Source: Trema orientale (taxonomy: Eukaryota; Streptophyta; Magnoliopsida; Rosales; Cannabaceae). Taken from it: 64,000 bases of DNA. Made by a program: the position numbers and the translations under genes. The number at the start of each line of letters is the position of its first letter. Within the stretch, counting starts at the first letter, position 1. The stretch covers positions 5,179,993-5,243,992 of the forward strand of contig JXTC01000001.1 of NCBI GenBank assembly GCA_002914845.1, read 5' to 3'. A model generated the notes under the pieces. The model was not told the DNA's origin, ran no database searches, and saw only the letters and a list, made by a program, of their open reading frames with translations. This document shows positions 22,640 through 34,392 of this stretch, piece after piece.

Positions 22640-23520
22640 ATCATAGCCTTAGAAAGGGGAATTCCAACTTCTTTAGTGGAAAGGTGAAAAAGGGAAAAAA
22701 AAAAAAAAAAATCTTAAGAGTGATCAATCTGTCATATACTAAAAATTTCATTCTTAAAATTTCATTCTTTTAAGAAAGAAAATATAAAAGTGCCCTTCTA
22801 ATATAGAGAGTTTAGCACCGGAATATAGGTTTCAAACGTGTTTCAATAAAAGTTTTGCAGTACCACTAAATCTCCAAGATCCATTCTTAGACAAATCTGC
22901 TGCAAAGGTAGTCCACCCACCTTATCTTGATCTACTCAACAAGAGAAATCGCAGAGCTTTGTTTCCAAAAGACAAATCAATAAAATTCTCCAGTGGTTGG
23001 AAATCACCAATGAGTCGCAACTTTCTGCATTCTCTCTCTCTATGGTGGTTCAATTTTCACAAAAACGCTGGTCTGACATTGTGATTGGCTGAATGCCTCT
23101 CTTTTTTCTTTGTTTTGACCTATAGCATTGTCAATTATTATAATGAGTTTGCATCCTATGCTTTGTCCAATAGATCATATGTGTTTTACAACTGTACTAG
23201 TCAACTAAGGTTATGTTTACAAAGAGAATGGAGAAGAATAAGAAACAATAAGTTGAGAAGGCTATGATTTTGTTCCATGTATTTATATACTAATTAGTTA
23301 CGTATAAAAGGAAATCAATTTCTCTCTCCCAATTCCCTTTCTTCTCTATTATATATGGATTAGTAAATATGCCCTTAGGTATATTGAAGCTAGACCGAAA
23401 GCTAAATGGATGATGAAATAACCCAAGATAGCATAGAGAGTTAAAGACGTGCTTTAGGACGTTTTTAGTTGAATATATGTCCTTAGGAGTAAATACTTAC
23501 GTTGTGGAAAATTTATGAAA
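22640..23520. other. intergenic stretch with one unassigned open segment
   Basis: Mostly unremarkable. The plus strand is open from about 22789 to the stop at 23082-23084 without an obvious start (see findings). A short ATG frame at 23085 follows. No identity could be given. Confidence 0.3.
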
Positions 23521-24619
23521 GCATCGGGATACCCCACAGATTCCATGTTTTGATAGGCTTTGATGAGTATTAAAGACCTGGGGTCAAAAGGAGCTTGTCT
23601 TTTGATTGGTGATGGTAGGGAAGTCAATATTTGGAAGGACTATTGGGTCTGGAAACACCCCTTCTTTCGACCAACTCTGCTATGTGAACCTAGTCTAGGT
23701 TTAGTGTGGGTGGCGGACTTCAGTCTCCCGGGGCCAGTTTGGAACTCACAAAAACTGTCCAATTGTTTTTCTCTTGATGATGTTGAATTGATAACCCAAA
23801 TTCCATTATCTTTCCGACCGATAATGGATAGATAGGGATAAATGGTGTCAAAATGTAGCAAGTTTTCGGTGAAGACAGCTTACACTCTCGACCATAGTAC
23901 TTGTTTCCAAGCATGCCTGAACAACCCAAGCAGTCCTAACCTCTTTGAGAAGATATGGCATGCAAACATCCATCAAAGACATAAATTATTGTGGTGAACT
24001 CTCCCACAGAATATTTTACCTGTGAAGATTACTCTAGCCCCTAGAATGGTGGTTTTGGATTTAATCCTAAGTCCCTTTTGTGGATCGGAACCAGAAACGA
24101 CTGCACTCTGCACACCTCTTCCTTAACCGTGTTAAAGTGCAAACTTTGTGGTTTATGTCCCCATGGACCCTTCGGATGAGCCATTTTTAGTTTCTAGGCT
24201 TGCTCAAATCTCTTCTACTTCGTCCTTTCAATTCTGAGTACGAGTTTTGACCAATAACTTCTTCTTAATGCGTCTTGTTTGTTGGAACAAGTATGGAGAG
24301 CTAGGAATGAATTGGTTTTCCATAAAAACAGGTGGATTTTTTCCTACTGAACTGGATGATTTATTGGAGGCAGTACTCGGATTTCCATGAAGTGCTCACC
24401 TCTTTCCTGCCTAAGAGCACTTTTATGCAACACTTAGCTCCCGCCACCAGAAGGATGGATTAAAATCAATTTGGATGTTGCCATGGGTCAATGTGACTCC
24501 TTTGTCTCGCGCTTAGCTCGTGATCGTTAAGGTTCAATGGGGGTTGCTTATAGTGGGTAGGTCCAATTCTTAGATCCAACGGTGATGGAAGCCATTACCC
24601 TATTGGAGAGTATCAAGAT

Positions 24620-27600
24620 GGGAATTTAAGTTTTTCCCTTTAAAAATAAAAAAACTGGAAAAATACGGTTTTTGGAAAAAATTCAAACTTCATACCGTTA
24701 CAATCTAAAAGAATTAGAAATATAAGACATCAAAATGCGGTAGCATTTTTTGTAATTTCAGCAAACGTTTTTATAACCATTCTTAAATAAAAAGTGTAAA
24801 TAAACACGTCAAAGACCTTATGATCTAGTGGTTGAGCTTATCATTTTCCTTGTACCATATCAACGTTCAAAACCCCCCATCTCCATTTTTAGCTTTCTTT
24901 TCTCTTTTTTTTTTTTTTTATTTTAAATATATTTTTCCCTAAATTTTTCTTTTGTGCTTTTTTTTTTCCTTTTTTGATTGCCTTTTTTTTTTATTTTCTA
25001 ATTTTTTCCTCAAAGAACAATAGTCCTATTTTTTTTCTTTTTTTTTTTTAAATTTTAAATACCTTTTTTTTAATGCTCTTTTTTTTTTAAAATTAACATT
25101 AGTTATTAGTTACCAGTGTTCGAAACTAGTTATCAGTTATTAGTTATCATTGTTAAAAACTGGTTACCGGTTACTAATTACCAATTATAGTTGTCGGTTA
25201 CTAGTTATTGGTTGCCAGTTACTACAATGTTCGAAATTGGTTACTAGTTACTAATTTTTAGCTTTTATTCTCTTTTTTTTAAAAAAAACAATATTTAAAT
25301 ACTTTTTCCCCTAAATTTTCCTTTTGTGCTTTCTTTTTTCTTTTTTGAATGCTTTTTTTCTTTTCTACTTTTTTTCCTCAAAGAACTATAGTCCTCTTTT
25401 CTTTTTTTTTTTATTAAAAAAATTAAATACTTTTTTCCCTAAATTTTCCCTTTGTGCTTTCTTTTTTTCTTTTTTGAATGCTTTTTTTTTCACTAACATT
25501 GTTTATGAGTTACCAATGTTCAAAACTAGTTGTCGGTTACTAGTTACCAATATTCGAAACTCCGGTTACTAATTACCAGTTATAGTAGCCGATTACTTGT
25601 TACCACAGTGTTCGAAACTAATTAATGGTTACTAGTTACTAATTTTTACCTTTCTTTTCTCCTATTTTTTATTTTTTTTATTTTAAATACTTTTTTCCCA
25701 AAATTTTCCTTTTGTGCTTTCTTTTTTCTTTTTTGAATGTTTTTTTTGTTTTCTAATTTTTTCCTGAAAGAACAATAGTTCTATTTTCTTTCTTTTCATT
25801 TTAAATTTTAAATACTTTTTTTTCCCTAAATTTTTCTTTTGTGCTTTCTTTTTTTCTTTTTTGAATGCATTTTTTTTTACTAACATTGATTATTAGTTAC
25901 CAGTGTTCAAAACCAGTTGTCGGTTACTAGTTACTAGTGTTTGAAACTTGTCACAGGTTACTAATTACCAGTTATAGTTGTTGGTTACAAATTATCATAA
26001 TGTTCGAAACTAATTAGTAGTTATTAGTTACAAATTTGATTGTAATTTAGAAATTAATTAGAATGGTATATATGATTTTTAATGCTTTACTTCAATTTTT
26101 ATTATATGGTGAAGTTACTTGATTCTAGACTAAATCAAGCAACTGAACTTTGGTAACCAAATGGTTAACAATCGAATTAGTAATATATTTACCATTTTTT
26201 TATTGATAACCAGTCTAGAAATCAATAACCACCAAATTGGTTAGTAGCCAGTCAGCATTCGGAACCAGACTTGGTATTTTAGAATATATTTTACTTTTTG
26301 GTTACCTATTACTTGGTGCTTGAAAGAGACTTTAGCTCCTTGTTACTAATAATAAATAACCAATCAATAAATCTGAGCTTGATGTTTGGAGGATATTGTT
26401 AGTTCATGGTTATTGATAATCAGAAACTAGTAAACCAGTCTAGAAATCAGTAACCACCAGATTGATTATTAACTAGTAACTATTGGAAGCCAAACTTGGT
26501 ATTTTGGAATAGATTTTACTTTTTAGTATCTGTTACTTGGTATTTGAAAGAGATTTTAGTTCTTTACTACTAGCAATATGTAACCAGTAGATGAATCCGA
26601 GCTTTGTAATTGGAAGAGATTTTTAGTTCATGATTGCCGGTAACCAACTTGTAATTAAATTGATTACCGATTACTGTTTACTAGTAACTAAAGTAACCAC
26701 TTGAAAACAAAGAGTAGTCTATTATCTCTAAGAGAAAAAATAAAGGATTAGTGAAAAAAAAAATGAAAGGGAAAAATGATTTAAAAAGGGAAAAGGAAAA
26801 AAAAAAAAAAAGTAACCAGTCGATAAATCTAAGCTTGGTGCTTAGAGGAGCTTTTTAGTTCATGGTTACTAGTAACTTGTAACCAGATTAGTTACCGGTT
26901 ACTAGTTACTAATAACCATGATATCCATTTGATATCAAAGAGTAGTTTATTATCTCTAAGAGAAAAGAAAGGGCTAGCACTTTCTTTATATATTTAAAGA
27001 AAAAAGGGAAAAATGATTAAGAATAGAGGAAAATGCAGAATAAAAAAAAGGTAAATAGTAACCATATTATTTTCTAGGAACAGATTTATAGTAACCAAAG
27101 TAACCATTTTTTTAGTAATAAGTAACTAGTCTATGAATCTAAATTTGGTGTTTGGAGGAGATTTTTAGTTCATGGTCACCGACAACTTGTAACCAGATTG
27201 GGTTACTAGTAACTAAAGTAACTATTTGAATACAAATAGTAGCTTATTATCCTTAAGAGAGAAAAAAAAAATAAAAGATCAGTGTTTCATTTTGAAAAAA
27301 AAAATGAAAGGGAAAAATGACTAAAAAAGAGAAAAAACAAAACTAGTAACCATATTATTTTCTAATAACTAATTTCTAGTAACCAAAGTAACGATTTTTA
27401 TCCTTAAAAAAATATTTTTCTTATTTTAAAAAAATAGTTCATTATTCCTAAGAGGGGGAAAAGCAAGAAAGAAAATAGGAAGTTGAAAGGGAGAAATGAT
27501 AACAAAAAAAAAAAAAAGGAAAAAGAAATAAAAATAAAAAAACTAATAACCATAACTAGAAACCAAATTGATAACGGATTACTAGTAACCAAAGTAACCA

Positions 27601-28293
27601 TTTTTTTTATTTTAAAAAAATAGCTCATTATTCCTAGGATGGGGAAAAGCAAGTATGAAAATAGGTTAGTGCTTCATTTAAAGAAAAAAGTGAATATGAA
27701 AAATGATTAATAAAGTGGAAAATGAAAATAGAAAATAGGAAGTTGAAAGGGAAAAATGATTACCAAAAAAAAAAAAATATAATAAAAAAATAACTGGTAA
27801 CCATAACTAGAAACCAAATTGGTAACAAATTACTAGTAATCAAAGTAATCATTTTTTTTATTTTAAAAAAATAGCTCATTATTCTTAAGAATGGGAAAAG
27901 CAAGTATGAAAATAGTGTTTCGTTTAAAGAAAAAAGTGAATGGGAAAAATGATTAGTAAAGAGGAAAATAAAAAAAAAATTCAAATGGAGGAATAGATTC
28001 CATGAAAAAGGGAAAAAACAAGATAGAATTGTTGTTGTCTTGAACTGAACCTGAGAAGTAGAGTAGGGTAAATGGGCCACAAATTACTACATCCAGTGAC
28101 CTTTTATAAATGTAGGTGTGCTTTTTTTAATTAAAACACATATTTCAACAAAGATAGCTTTAAGTACTAAATTGCCACCGTTTTTATATTGACCGTATCT
28201 TTACAATTATTTTAGCATATCACCGTACGAAAAAAAGTTATACCGTATTTTTGTAAATTTTATTATTTTTGTACGTAAAACTAATGAATTCCC
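24620..28293. mobile_element. MULE-type element with 9-bp duplication and repeat-filled interior
   Basis: 3674 bp flanked by perfect 9-bp duplications TATCAAGAT (24611-24619 and 28294-28302). The ends are weak inverted repeats: GGGAATTTAAGTTTTTCCC on the left, and GGGAATTCATTAGTTTTACG on the inverse of the right. Both are followed by ATACGGT words. There is no transposase. The interior is a long array (listed separately). Removing it with one duplication restores the LINE frame, which confirms the borders. Confidence 0.8.
24890..27900. repeat. tandem array of GTTACTAGTTACC-type units in the MULE
   Basis: The left half (24890-26040) is about three units of roughly 390 bases, each with a T-rich segment (CCTAAATTTTCCTTTTGTGC ... 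TTTTTTGAATGC) and a segment of GGTTACTAGTTACCAGT / GTTCGAAACTAGTT words. The right half (26380-27900) is units of about 250 bases with TTTAGTTCATGGTTACYRGTAAC, TTGTAACCAGATTGGTTAC and AAAGAGTAGTYTATTATCTC. The open frames here are repeat-driven. Confidence 0.75.
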
Positions 28294-28342
28294 TATCAAG
28301 ATAGCAATAAATTTGGGCCTCCAATATGTAGTATTTGAAATG

Positions 28343-28510
28343 AATAATGCTATAGGGCACTAGTGGTGCCCTGCACCATAATGATGTATCAGTTTGTCAC
28401 TGACTAATCATAATTATAATTCAGGTGGGGCCCAAGTGGGACCCAGTTTATTAATTAAATCATCCAGTGACAAATAGACATGTCACACTGGTGCCTTATA
28501 GCATTGCTCA
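28343..28510. mobile_element. MITE family B, copy 2
   Basis: 168 bp flanked by TTTGAAATG at 28334-28342 and 28511-28519 (9-bp duplication). The ends AATAATGCTATAGGGCACTAG and, inverted, GAGCAATGCTATAAGGCACC form the terminal repeat. It sits inside the LINE RNase H codons; removal restores the frame FEM-DCA. Confidence 0.8.
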
Positions 28511-28945
28511 TTTGAAATGGATTGTGCTTCAGTAGTTAATGCACTCAATAGCGAGGAGGGAGAAGTAGCATGAGACGTGATGACAATTATCTAGATTGCC
28601 GTGAAAGATTGAAGAATATTCACTTGGAGAAAGCTTTTCTTTTCTCTCGTTCTACTAATTAGAGGGCTCATAACTTAGCCAACTGCAAGAAATCTTCGAG
28701 ATTTTATAACTCCAGCTTGTCTGCTCCTTTTCTAAGTACCTTGGATCCCTTTAGGCCTTCTGTTACGATTTAGATCTTTACAACTCTTGATCCTATTTTT
28801 AGTTGGTTTGTTTTATTGTTTTGACAATCTTGGTCTTCGTTATTTTGTTTGTTTGGGTTATGGTCTTTTGTGCTCGACTTATATTCTGTGTATGGCATTT
28901 GGCCTTTTATTTTCAATGAAATCCCATTTTGCATTAAAAAAGGGC

Positions 28946-30220
28946 CTCTGTTTTTTCTCAAATAACCACATTAATACTCATTTTGTTGAAAGTTATTGCA
29001 TACAGAACTACTATCTCGACCGTCCAAACTAGGGAGATAACTGATCTTTTGAATTCCGTTTACTTTCTATACTCTGAATATGGATTGTGTCTATTGGATG
29101 TACGAACAGAGTTTCGGCAAAATATGAGAATGAAAATGGGTTTAAACGGGTTTGGGTTATTTCATTCAATAGATTGACTTTTTGAGATAGTACCCAATCT
29201 CTTAGAAGGAACTTATGGCACAACAAGTGGTTCGATGAGTGTGGACCAAGATATTCCCATGTGTCAAACAAAGGTAAGGACCAGGATATATACCGATGGA
29301 AAAAAAAAAATTCGTGAACACTTGAGGTGGACTTGCCTCCATTGTAACATAGGAAAGACGCAGTTTATGGTAACAAGATGGTCAAGGCATTTCCAAGGAC
29401 AGGATAGATCATCATTTGAAGGGGGTCATGGGTGAAGAAAGTTCTACATTGACAAAATATGGGATGAAAATAGATTTAGAAGGGTTTGAGCCGCTCTACT
29501 CAATGACATTTTTTTTCTTGAAAATATATCGACAATTCAATAACAACTACCTTATCAAAAGATTATGTTATTACTGTATACTACAGAAATGTGATATTGC
29601 TGCTATTTTGGTACTTTGCCTACCATATTATTTATTTCTTTTTAATTATTACAACGTGATCCGTTATGATAAAATAAATATTTTATGTGAAGAAAAATAG
29701 TGATTTTTTTAGGTGATTTTTTTAGGCATAAATTTTAGGGGTTTTACACCGAAGGTGTATGAATGGTCTTATATTGATAAAAATATTGTATTCATAAATT
29801 TTATCAGAACTAATCTTCAATACCATGTCATCTATTTAAATTTACTTATATATCCTAATTAAAATGCCTAAAATCTTCATTTCTAGGAACTATGGTCACT
29901 CCAAATTTCTTTACCAACTTCCTCTATGAATCCGAATTGCGTATAAAATCAAAAGAAGTGAGTCGTCATCATTAAATTTTGGATTTTTGATCTCAGATTT
30001 GATTTTTGAACTCAAATCAGATTTAGTTTTTCTGATTTAGGTCAAATCTTTACTATATGGTAGAGACATGAGGGTAATGTCATATTTCTAATCTTTTCTT
30101 AAAAGCAAAATTTATTTTTGTTTGTGAATTATAATTTGTCTCATATTTCATCAAGGGCTTTAAAATAAGGTCAAATTTAATAATGCCTCAATTTTCATTA
30201 CATTTTTATTCAGACAATAT
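28946..30220. other. intergenic, nothing recognised
   Basis: Several open frames under 100 codons without motifs. No repeat or terminal structure seen. Confidence 0.4.
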
Positions 30221-30314
30221 TATATGATTGTGATAGACACGTTAGCAATATACATCTATATTCTCGTTTATATGATTGTGATAGACACGTTAGCAATATA
30301 TCTATATTCTCGTT
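30221..30314. repeat. 48/46-bp tandem duplication
   Basis: TATATGATTGTGATAGACAC ... TATATTCTCGTT occurs at 30221-30268 and 30269-30314. The second copy lacks two bases. Confidence 0.95.
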
Positions 30315-30494
30315 CTTGTAAACTACTTTTCTTTGTTGTCAATTAATTTCATGGAACACTATTATTGAATTTTCCTATCGATCTATGAAGAAATTGAACC
30401 TCAATGGTGTATTTCTCATGTTTGGATTGCAAAACATTTTTATTATGATATAATCTAACACTTGAAACACACAATACTAGTAAATTATACTCAG

Positions 30495-31093
30495 TGTTGA
30501 CGGAGGTTTTGTCAACAACGAATTTAAGAAATTACAAGATGTGGCTTATATGTGAAAAGGGTTGATCAAGTAAAGCAAATAAGGAGACAAGAATTTTATA
30601 GTGGTTCAGCCCCAAAAAAGATGAGCCTACGTCCACTGTTCTTCACTATTTTCTGGAGAATTACAAGAATTTCTCAAAGTCTCAAGGTGAGAGCAGAGAG
30701 AATTACAGAACGTAATAAGGTGTTTTGTGAAGAATTTGTCTCGTCCCTTACAATGAAACTAAGCCACCTTTATATAGATGAGGATGGCTCAAAGTTTCCC
30801 GATACATAATTGAGTAAGTGTAATCAAAAAATATAATTTCGAGTAACCATATATAGTTAGATAACTTCTCAAATTAAATAAAGGAATTACTCGATCTCCA
30901 TTCAGAAGCTTGTTTCCTTTTCTTTGTTGATTACCTGTTCGAAGACACTTGATATAATTTCCTTTTATACTGGTCACATCTATCTCATTCGGAAGAGGTC
31001 GCTCTTTAATAAAAAGAACTCATATGCGACCTGACATACCCGACTGTTGTCTTTCTTGGCATTGACCAATCATGGATTTAAGATCACATAATA
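30495..31093 (-). repeat. 3' LTR of the Tat element
   Basis: 599 bp, begins TGTTGAC on the plus strand. About 23 differences from the other LTR by hand count: 20 transitions, 2 transversions and a 1-base indel. Its right edge ends CACATAATA, where the partner has CGCATAACA, so the terminal CA has mutated in this copy. Confidence 0.93.
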
Positions 31094-31111
31094 ATTGCCC
31101 CCCCAGCTCCA
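31094..31111 (-). other. polypurine tract
   Basis: The minus strand reads GGAGCTGGGGGGGCAAT immediately before the 3' LTR. It is the primer for plus-strand DNA synthesis. Confidence 0.8.
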
Positions 31112-31485
31112 TTAGCCTTTAGGCTAAATGGAGCTTCTTATTCTGATAAATGCGAGCTTAAGAATGCGATGTCATGAGGTCATCTTGAAATCTCTGAAGA
31201 GTCGTCAAGTGTTGAATCATACTTTTTCAAAACCACGCGTACCTTTCCCTGACAGATGCATCCACGTGTCATCTTCCCTTAAGAAATTGACACAGTTCGA
31301 GGTGACTTCTCCGTTTCTCGAACAGACGTGATGATGACGATAACACTAGCCGTCATTTCAGCCTGAGACGTTTCAAATTTCAAGAATTAAATCCACTTTA
31401 ACTTCCGAATTCAAATTCCGCGCGAATCTCAGCCATCAGATCTAAAAAATAAATCCCTTGATCTACGGCTGTGATTTATCGAATC

Positions 31486-31540
31486 ATTAAATATATAAAT
31501 ACTCCTCTCTTCTCTTTCTTCCTTCTTCACTCTCATTTTT
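31486..31540 (+). promoter_or_regulatory. internal promoter of the antisense gene
   Basis: ATATATAAAT (about 31491-31500) is a textbook plant TATA box. About 25-40 bases downstream runs a pure pyrimidine-rich tract (CTCCTCTCTTCTCTTTCTTC and on), the usual plant initiation region. It lies about 740 bases upstream of the antisense start codon. Confidence 0.6.
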
Positions 31541-32232
31541 CCAGAAATCTGACAAATACTTTCAAGGCGAAAACCTCTCTCGGTACTTCCATCTCCTCCG
31601 GCAAAGAGAACTCCCCTTTTTTCATCTTCATCTTCTCCGGCGAAGTCATCATCAGAATCTCCCAAGCACACTTCGATTCTCCAGATTTGTAAAAAAGTTA
31701 GCATACGTTCTCCTCCTTTTCCTTGTTTACTTTCAAAGAATCACTGTTTAGTTTTCATAGAACCAGAGAACTTGAGATGGAACCGGAATCTTAGAAAAAT
31801 ATAGAAATCTGAATTATAGAGAAATGAACCGTATAATGAATTTCAATATCTCAGAATTCCTTATTATCTCGATGAATTAATAGACGAACCCATAAGAATT
31901 AGGATCTGAAAAGATATTTGAGAATCAAATCATATATAGAAATAGATAGATCGAATGACGGATTATTATTGAAGAACCACTCGAACACTTTGACGAATCC
32001 TAAGATCGCTTAGATGTCCTTCGAGATCTAGAGTAGTCGAATAGCTAGTTGTTGACAGAAATCCTAGGGCTTGTAGCCCCAAATTGCTCGCATATAGCGA
32101 GAATACCTGTAACAATAAATAAACCAGAATGCCTATTTCTAGGTCGCACTTAGGTTAGTATAAATCAATTTATGATTTTACCTGTAGAATGATGCTCGCA
32201 TAGGATTAAATACTTCCTGTTTTATTTTTCAG

Positions 32233-34392
32233 ATGTCTAGTAGCGAGGAACTTAGGGAGGGGAATGCGTTCTCTGGCGAATCGTCATTCTCCGATGCGAG
32301 CACGAAAACAAGCTCTATAGATCTCGATGACTATTTAGAACACCCTGAAGTAGAGATAACTGGGACTAGGCAAAGCAGTCCCTGCATAGGCGACCTTCCA
32401 CAAGACCAGTGGCCTCAACACATTAGAGACGCCCCTGAATACGCGAGAGGGTATCAGTATATAGAGGGAGATTGGTCTTGTACCAATATAAAGACGAGCT
32501 GTAACACGAACAAGCTCGAGAAGATCGTCCGTAACTATAACATCAACATACTACTCCGTATTCCCACAGAATTCAATCGACTACACACCCCTCCTCGCGG
32601 TACTGCCTCATTCTCAGAAGCAGTCCTTAGGTGCAGCGTCCATCTCCCGCTTCATCCATATATCAAATCCATCGTCGACTACTACGGCGTCGTCCCTTAC
32701 CAACTAACCCCTAATACCTATAGATATATGGTAGGTTTGTACATATTATACCATAAACTTGGTTTAGGTTCACCCACTCCTGAAGAATTTGCTTGGTTCT
32801 ACCAAGTAAAGTCGAACCCTTCAGATTTTGAATTTTTTTTATGCGAGCAAATGGTCGAATCAAGCAATAAAGACCATTCACGGAGTTCGCAATAATATGG
32901 GAAAATGGAAAAATCTATTTTTCCACTTCGATTATGCTGACAACGGGTTCTTTCAGAATCCTAGTAAGTGGTTTTCTACTTTGACTTGTATTTACCGTAT
33001 ATGTTCTTTTCTTGATCACATTTATTCTTCATTGCAGATAACAAAGAGCGGCCAGGACACAACGAGGCACAGCTCGCAAGGGTCTACAAGATAAATGACC
33101 TTCCAGTCGAAGAATTTGACTGGAAGAAGCTTGGAACGACCAAGAACCTGATCGCTTGCGGGCTATTCCCCAAGGGTGTCGCTCTACCATACTCCGCGAA
33201 CCGTCCATCTAAACCCTCGAGCTCGAAGAAGAAGAAGTCGAGAAGGCAGAAAGAAACGGGTGCTTCGTCTTCCAAATCCAGGAAACGAAAAACACCTGCT
33301 ACTCCCCACGCCGAACCATCTCCTGAAGCTCCATCTTCATCCTCCCAGCCGCAAGAAGGTAATTTTCTGTATTCTCTTTTATCGTATTACCTTCCTCGTG
33401 CTAACAAAGCTTATTCATACAGATATGACTATCGGAAGTGGTTTGCGAGCTCCCCCTTCCACTCTTGGATCTATGGCGCGATCCAAGACTCCAGACAGCA
33501 CGCCTCCTTCAAAAGGGAAAGAGAAGGTCGACTCTTCAAAAAAAAGAAAAGTTGCCTTCGAGGACACCTCGACCAGCTCGCCTCCTCCCCAGCCTTCCAA
33601 GCCCGCGAGCCAGCCCGAGCCTTATAAGGAGCCGGCTACTTCTTCTGTAGGAGTTAGCCAGGCAAACAAGGACGAAGAGGTCCTCGCACATCTTCGTCAA
33701 CTACCGGAAAAGGCTGGTCTGAGTGCGGCCTTCATTGATCGCTTCACTATGGAGGAAGCCTGGGAGAAGATGAAACGTCGACCAGCCAGGGTCGCATTCA
33801 GTGCAGCAATGAGAATGCTGGCCAACGTAAGTCCCTTTCTCAACTTTTTTTTTTTTTTTTGACATTATTCTCCTCGCACTAATCATGTTTTATCCTTCAG
33901 ACTGCCGCAGTTGCCGTATTAGTGTATGATCCGGTTCTCGAGAGCATAGAGAAAGGCGAGAAGGTTGAAGAGATGACCCGCGCACTCGAGGACCTGGAGA
34001 AGACTCGTGAGGGCGAGAAGAAGTCCTTCGAGTCAGAGAAGAAATAGCTGCAGGAGGATCTAGAGAAGGAGAAACTTGAGAAGGAGAAGCTCGAAGAAAG
34101 AGTCAAGGATCTTGAAAAGACTATCTTCGAGTATCTGGATGCTTTGAAGAAGGCTGCCGAAGAAGCAGGTCGTAAAGCAGTAGAGGACTTCAGAGCTACT
34201 GAAGTCAAGGAACTCGAGGAAAAAGCTAGCGACATTGCCTCTTCGACCATTATTTATAATATATATTGCGAGCATCTGGAATTCGACTTTTCTATCCTTG
34301 GCGAGGACGTCGTCGAGCTCGTCAATAGCTGGAAGGAGGCAGAAGCTGTAGAGAAGGCGGCGGAGGCGGGAGCGAGCACTTCTGTACAGTAG
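32233..34392 (+). pseudogene. antisense spliced gene of the Tat element (Transposase_28-like), broken
   Basis: Exons 32233-32963, 33038-33358, 33423-33826 and 33901-34392, all with GT...AG introns and matching phases (1, 1, 0), would give about 648 residues ending at TAG 34390-34392. The ATG follows an acceptor (TTTTTCAG|ATG), so a leader intron is likely; the donor may be at about 31689. N-terminal region: serine-rich, acidic. Middle: the 'putative gypsy type transposon' domain seen in plant Tat elements (PYIKSIVDYYGVVPYQLTPN, FDYADNGFFQNPSKW). Then a basic Ser/Pro-rich linker and a C-terminal Glu/Lys coiled coil ending VVELVNSWKE. Two breaks: one extra T (or two lost) in the T8 run at 32833-32840, and an in-frame TAG at 34045-34047. 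Function unknown; the gene is typical of such elements and is not a transposase by demonstrated activity. Confidence 0.8.

Larger units (their letters stand above)
23521..28945 (+). pseudogene. second LINE 3' fragment, split by a MULE and a MITE
   Basis: At 23560-23835 the frame has IGDGREVNIWKDYWV, the conserved segment after the reverse transcriptase of plant LINEs. It decays through stops to about 24440. RNase H then begins (EGWIKINLDVAMGQ near 24455-24500) and is cut at 24619 by a MULE. It resumes at 28303 (AINLGLQYVVFEM), is cut at 28342 by a MITE, and continues at 28520 (DCASVVNALNSEEGE) to about 28720. A short A-run at 28935-28941 may be the tail. At least four in-frame stops (for example in the RDR*GS and SG*VQ segments) make it dead. 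Confidence 0.75.

Noticed and set aside
24890..28080. Several 60-106 codon frames rich in F, L and K
   Set aside because: They are translations of T/A-rich repeat units in the MULE array, repeated in several frames.
31471..31692. 73-codon plus frame in the antisense gene leader
   Set aside because: It begins upstream of the TATA box and overlaps the pyrimidine-rich start region, so it is leader DNA and not coding.
33897..34250. 117-codon serine-rich frame on the minus strand
   Set aside because: It is the reverse shadow of the Glu/Lys coiled-coil exon of the antisense gene.
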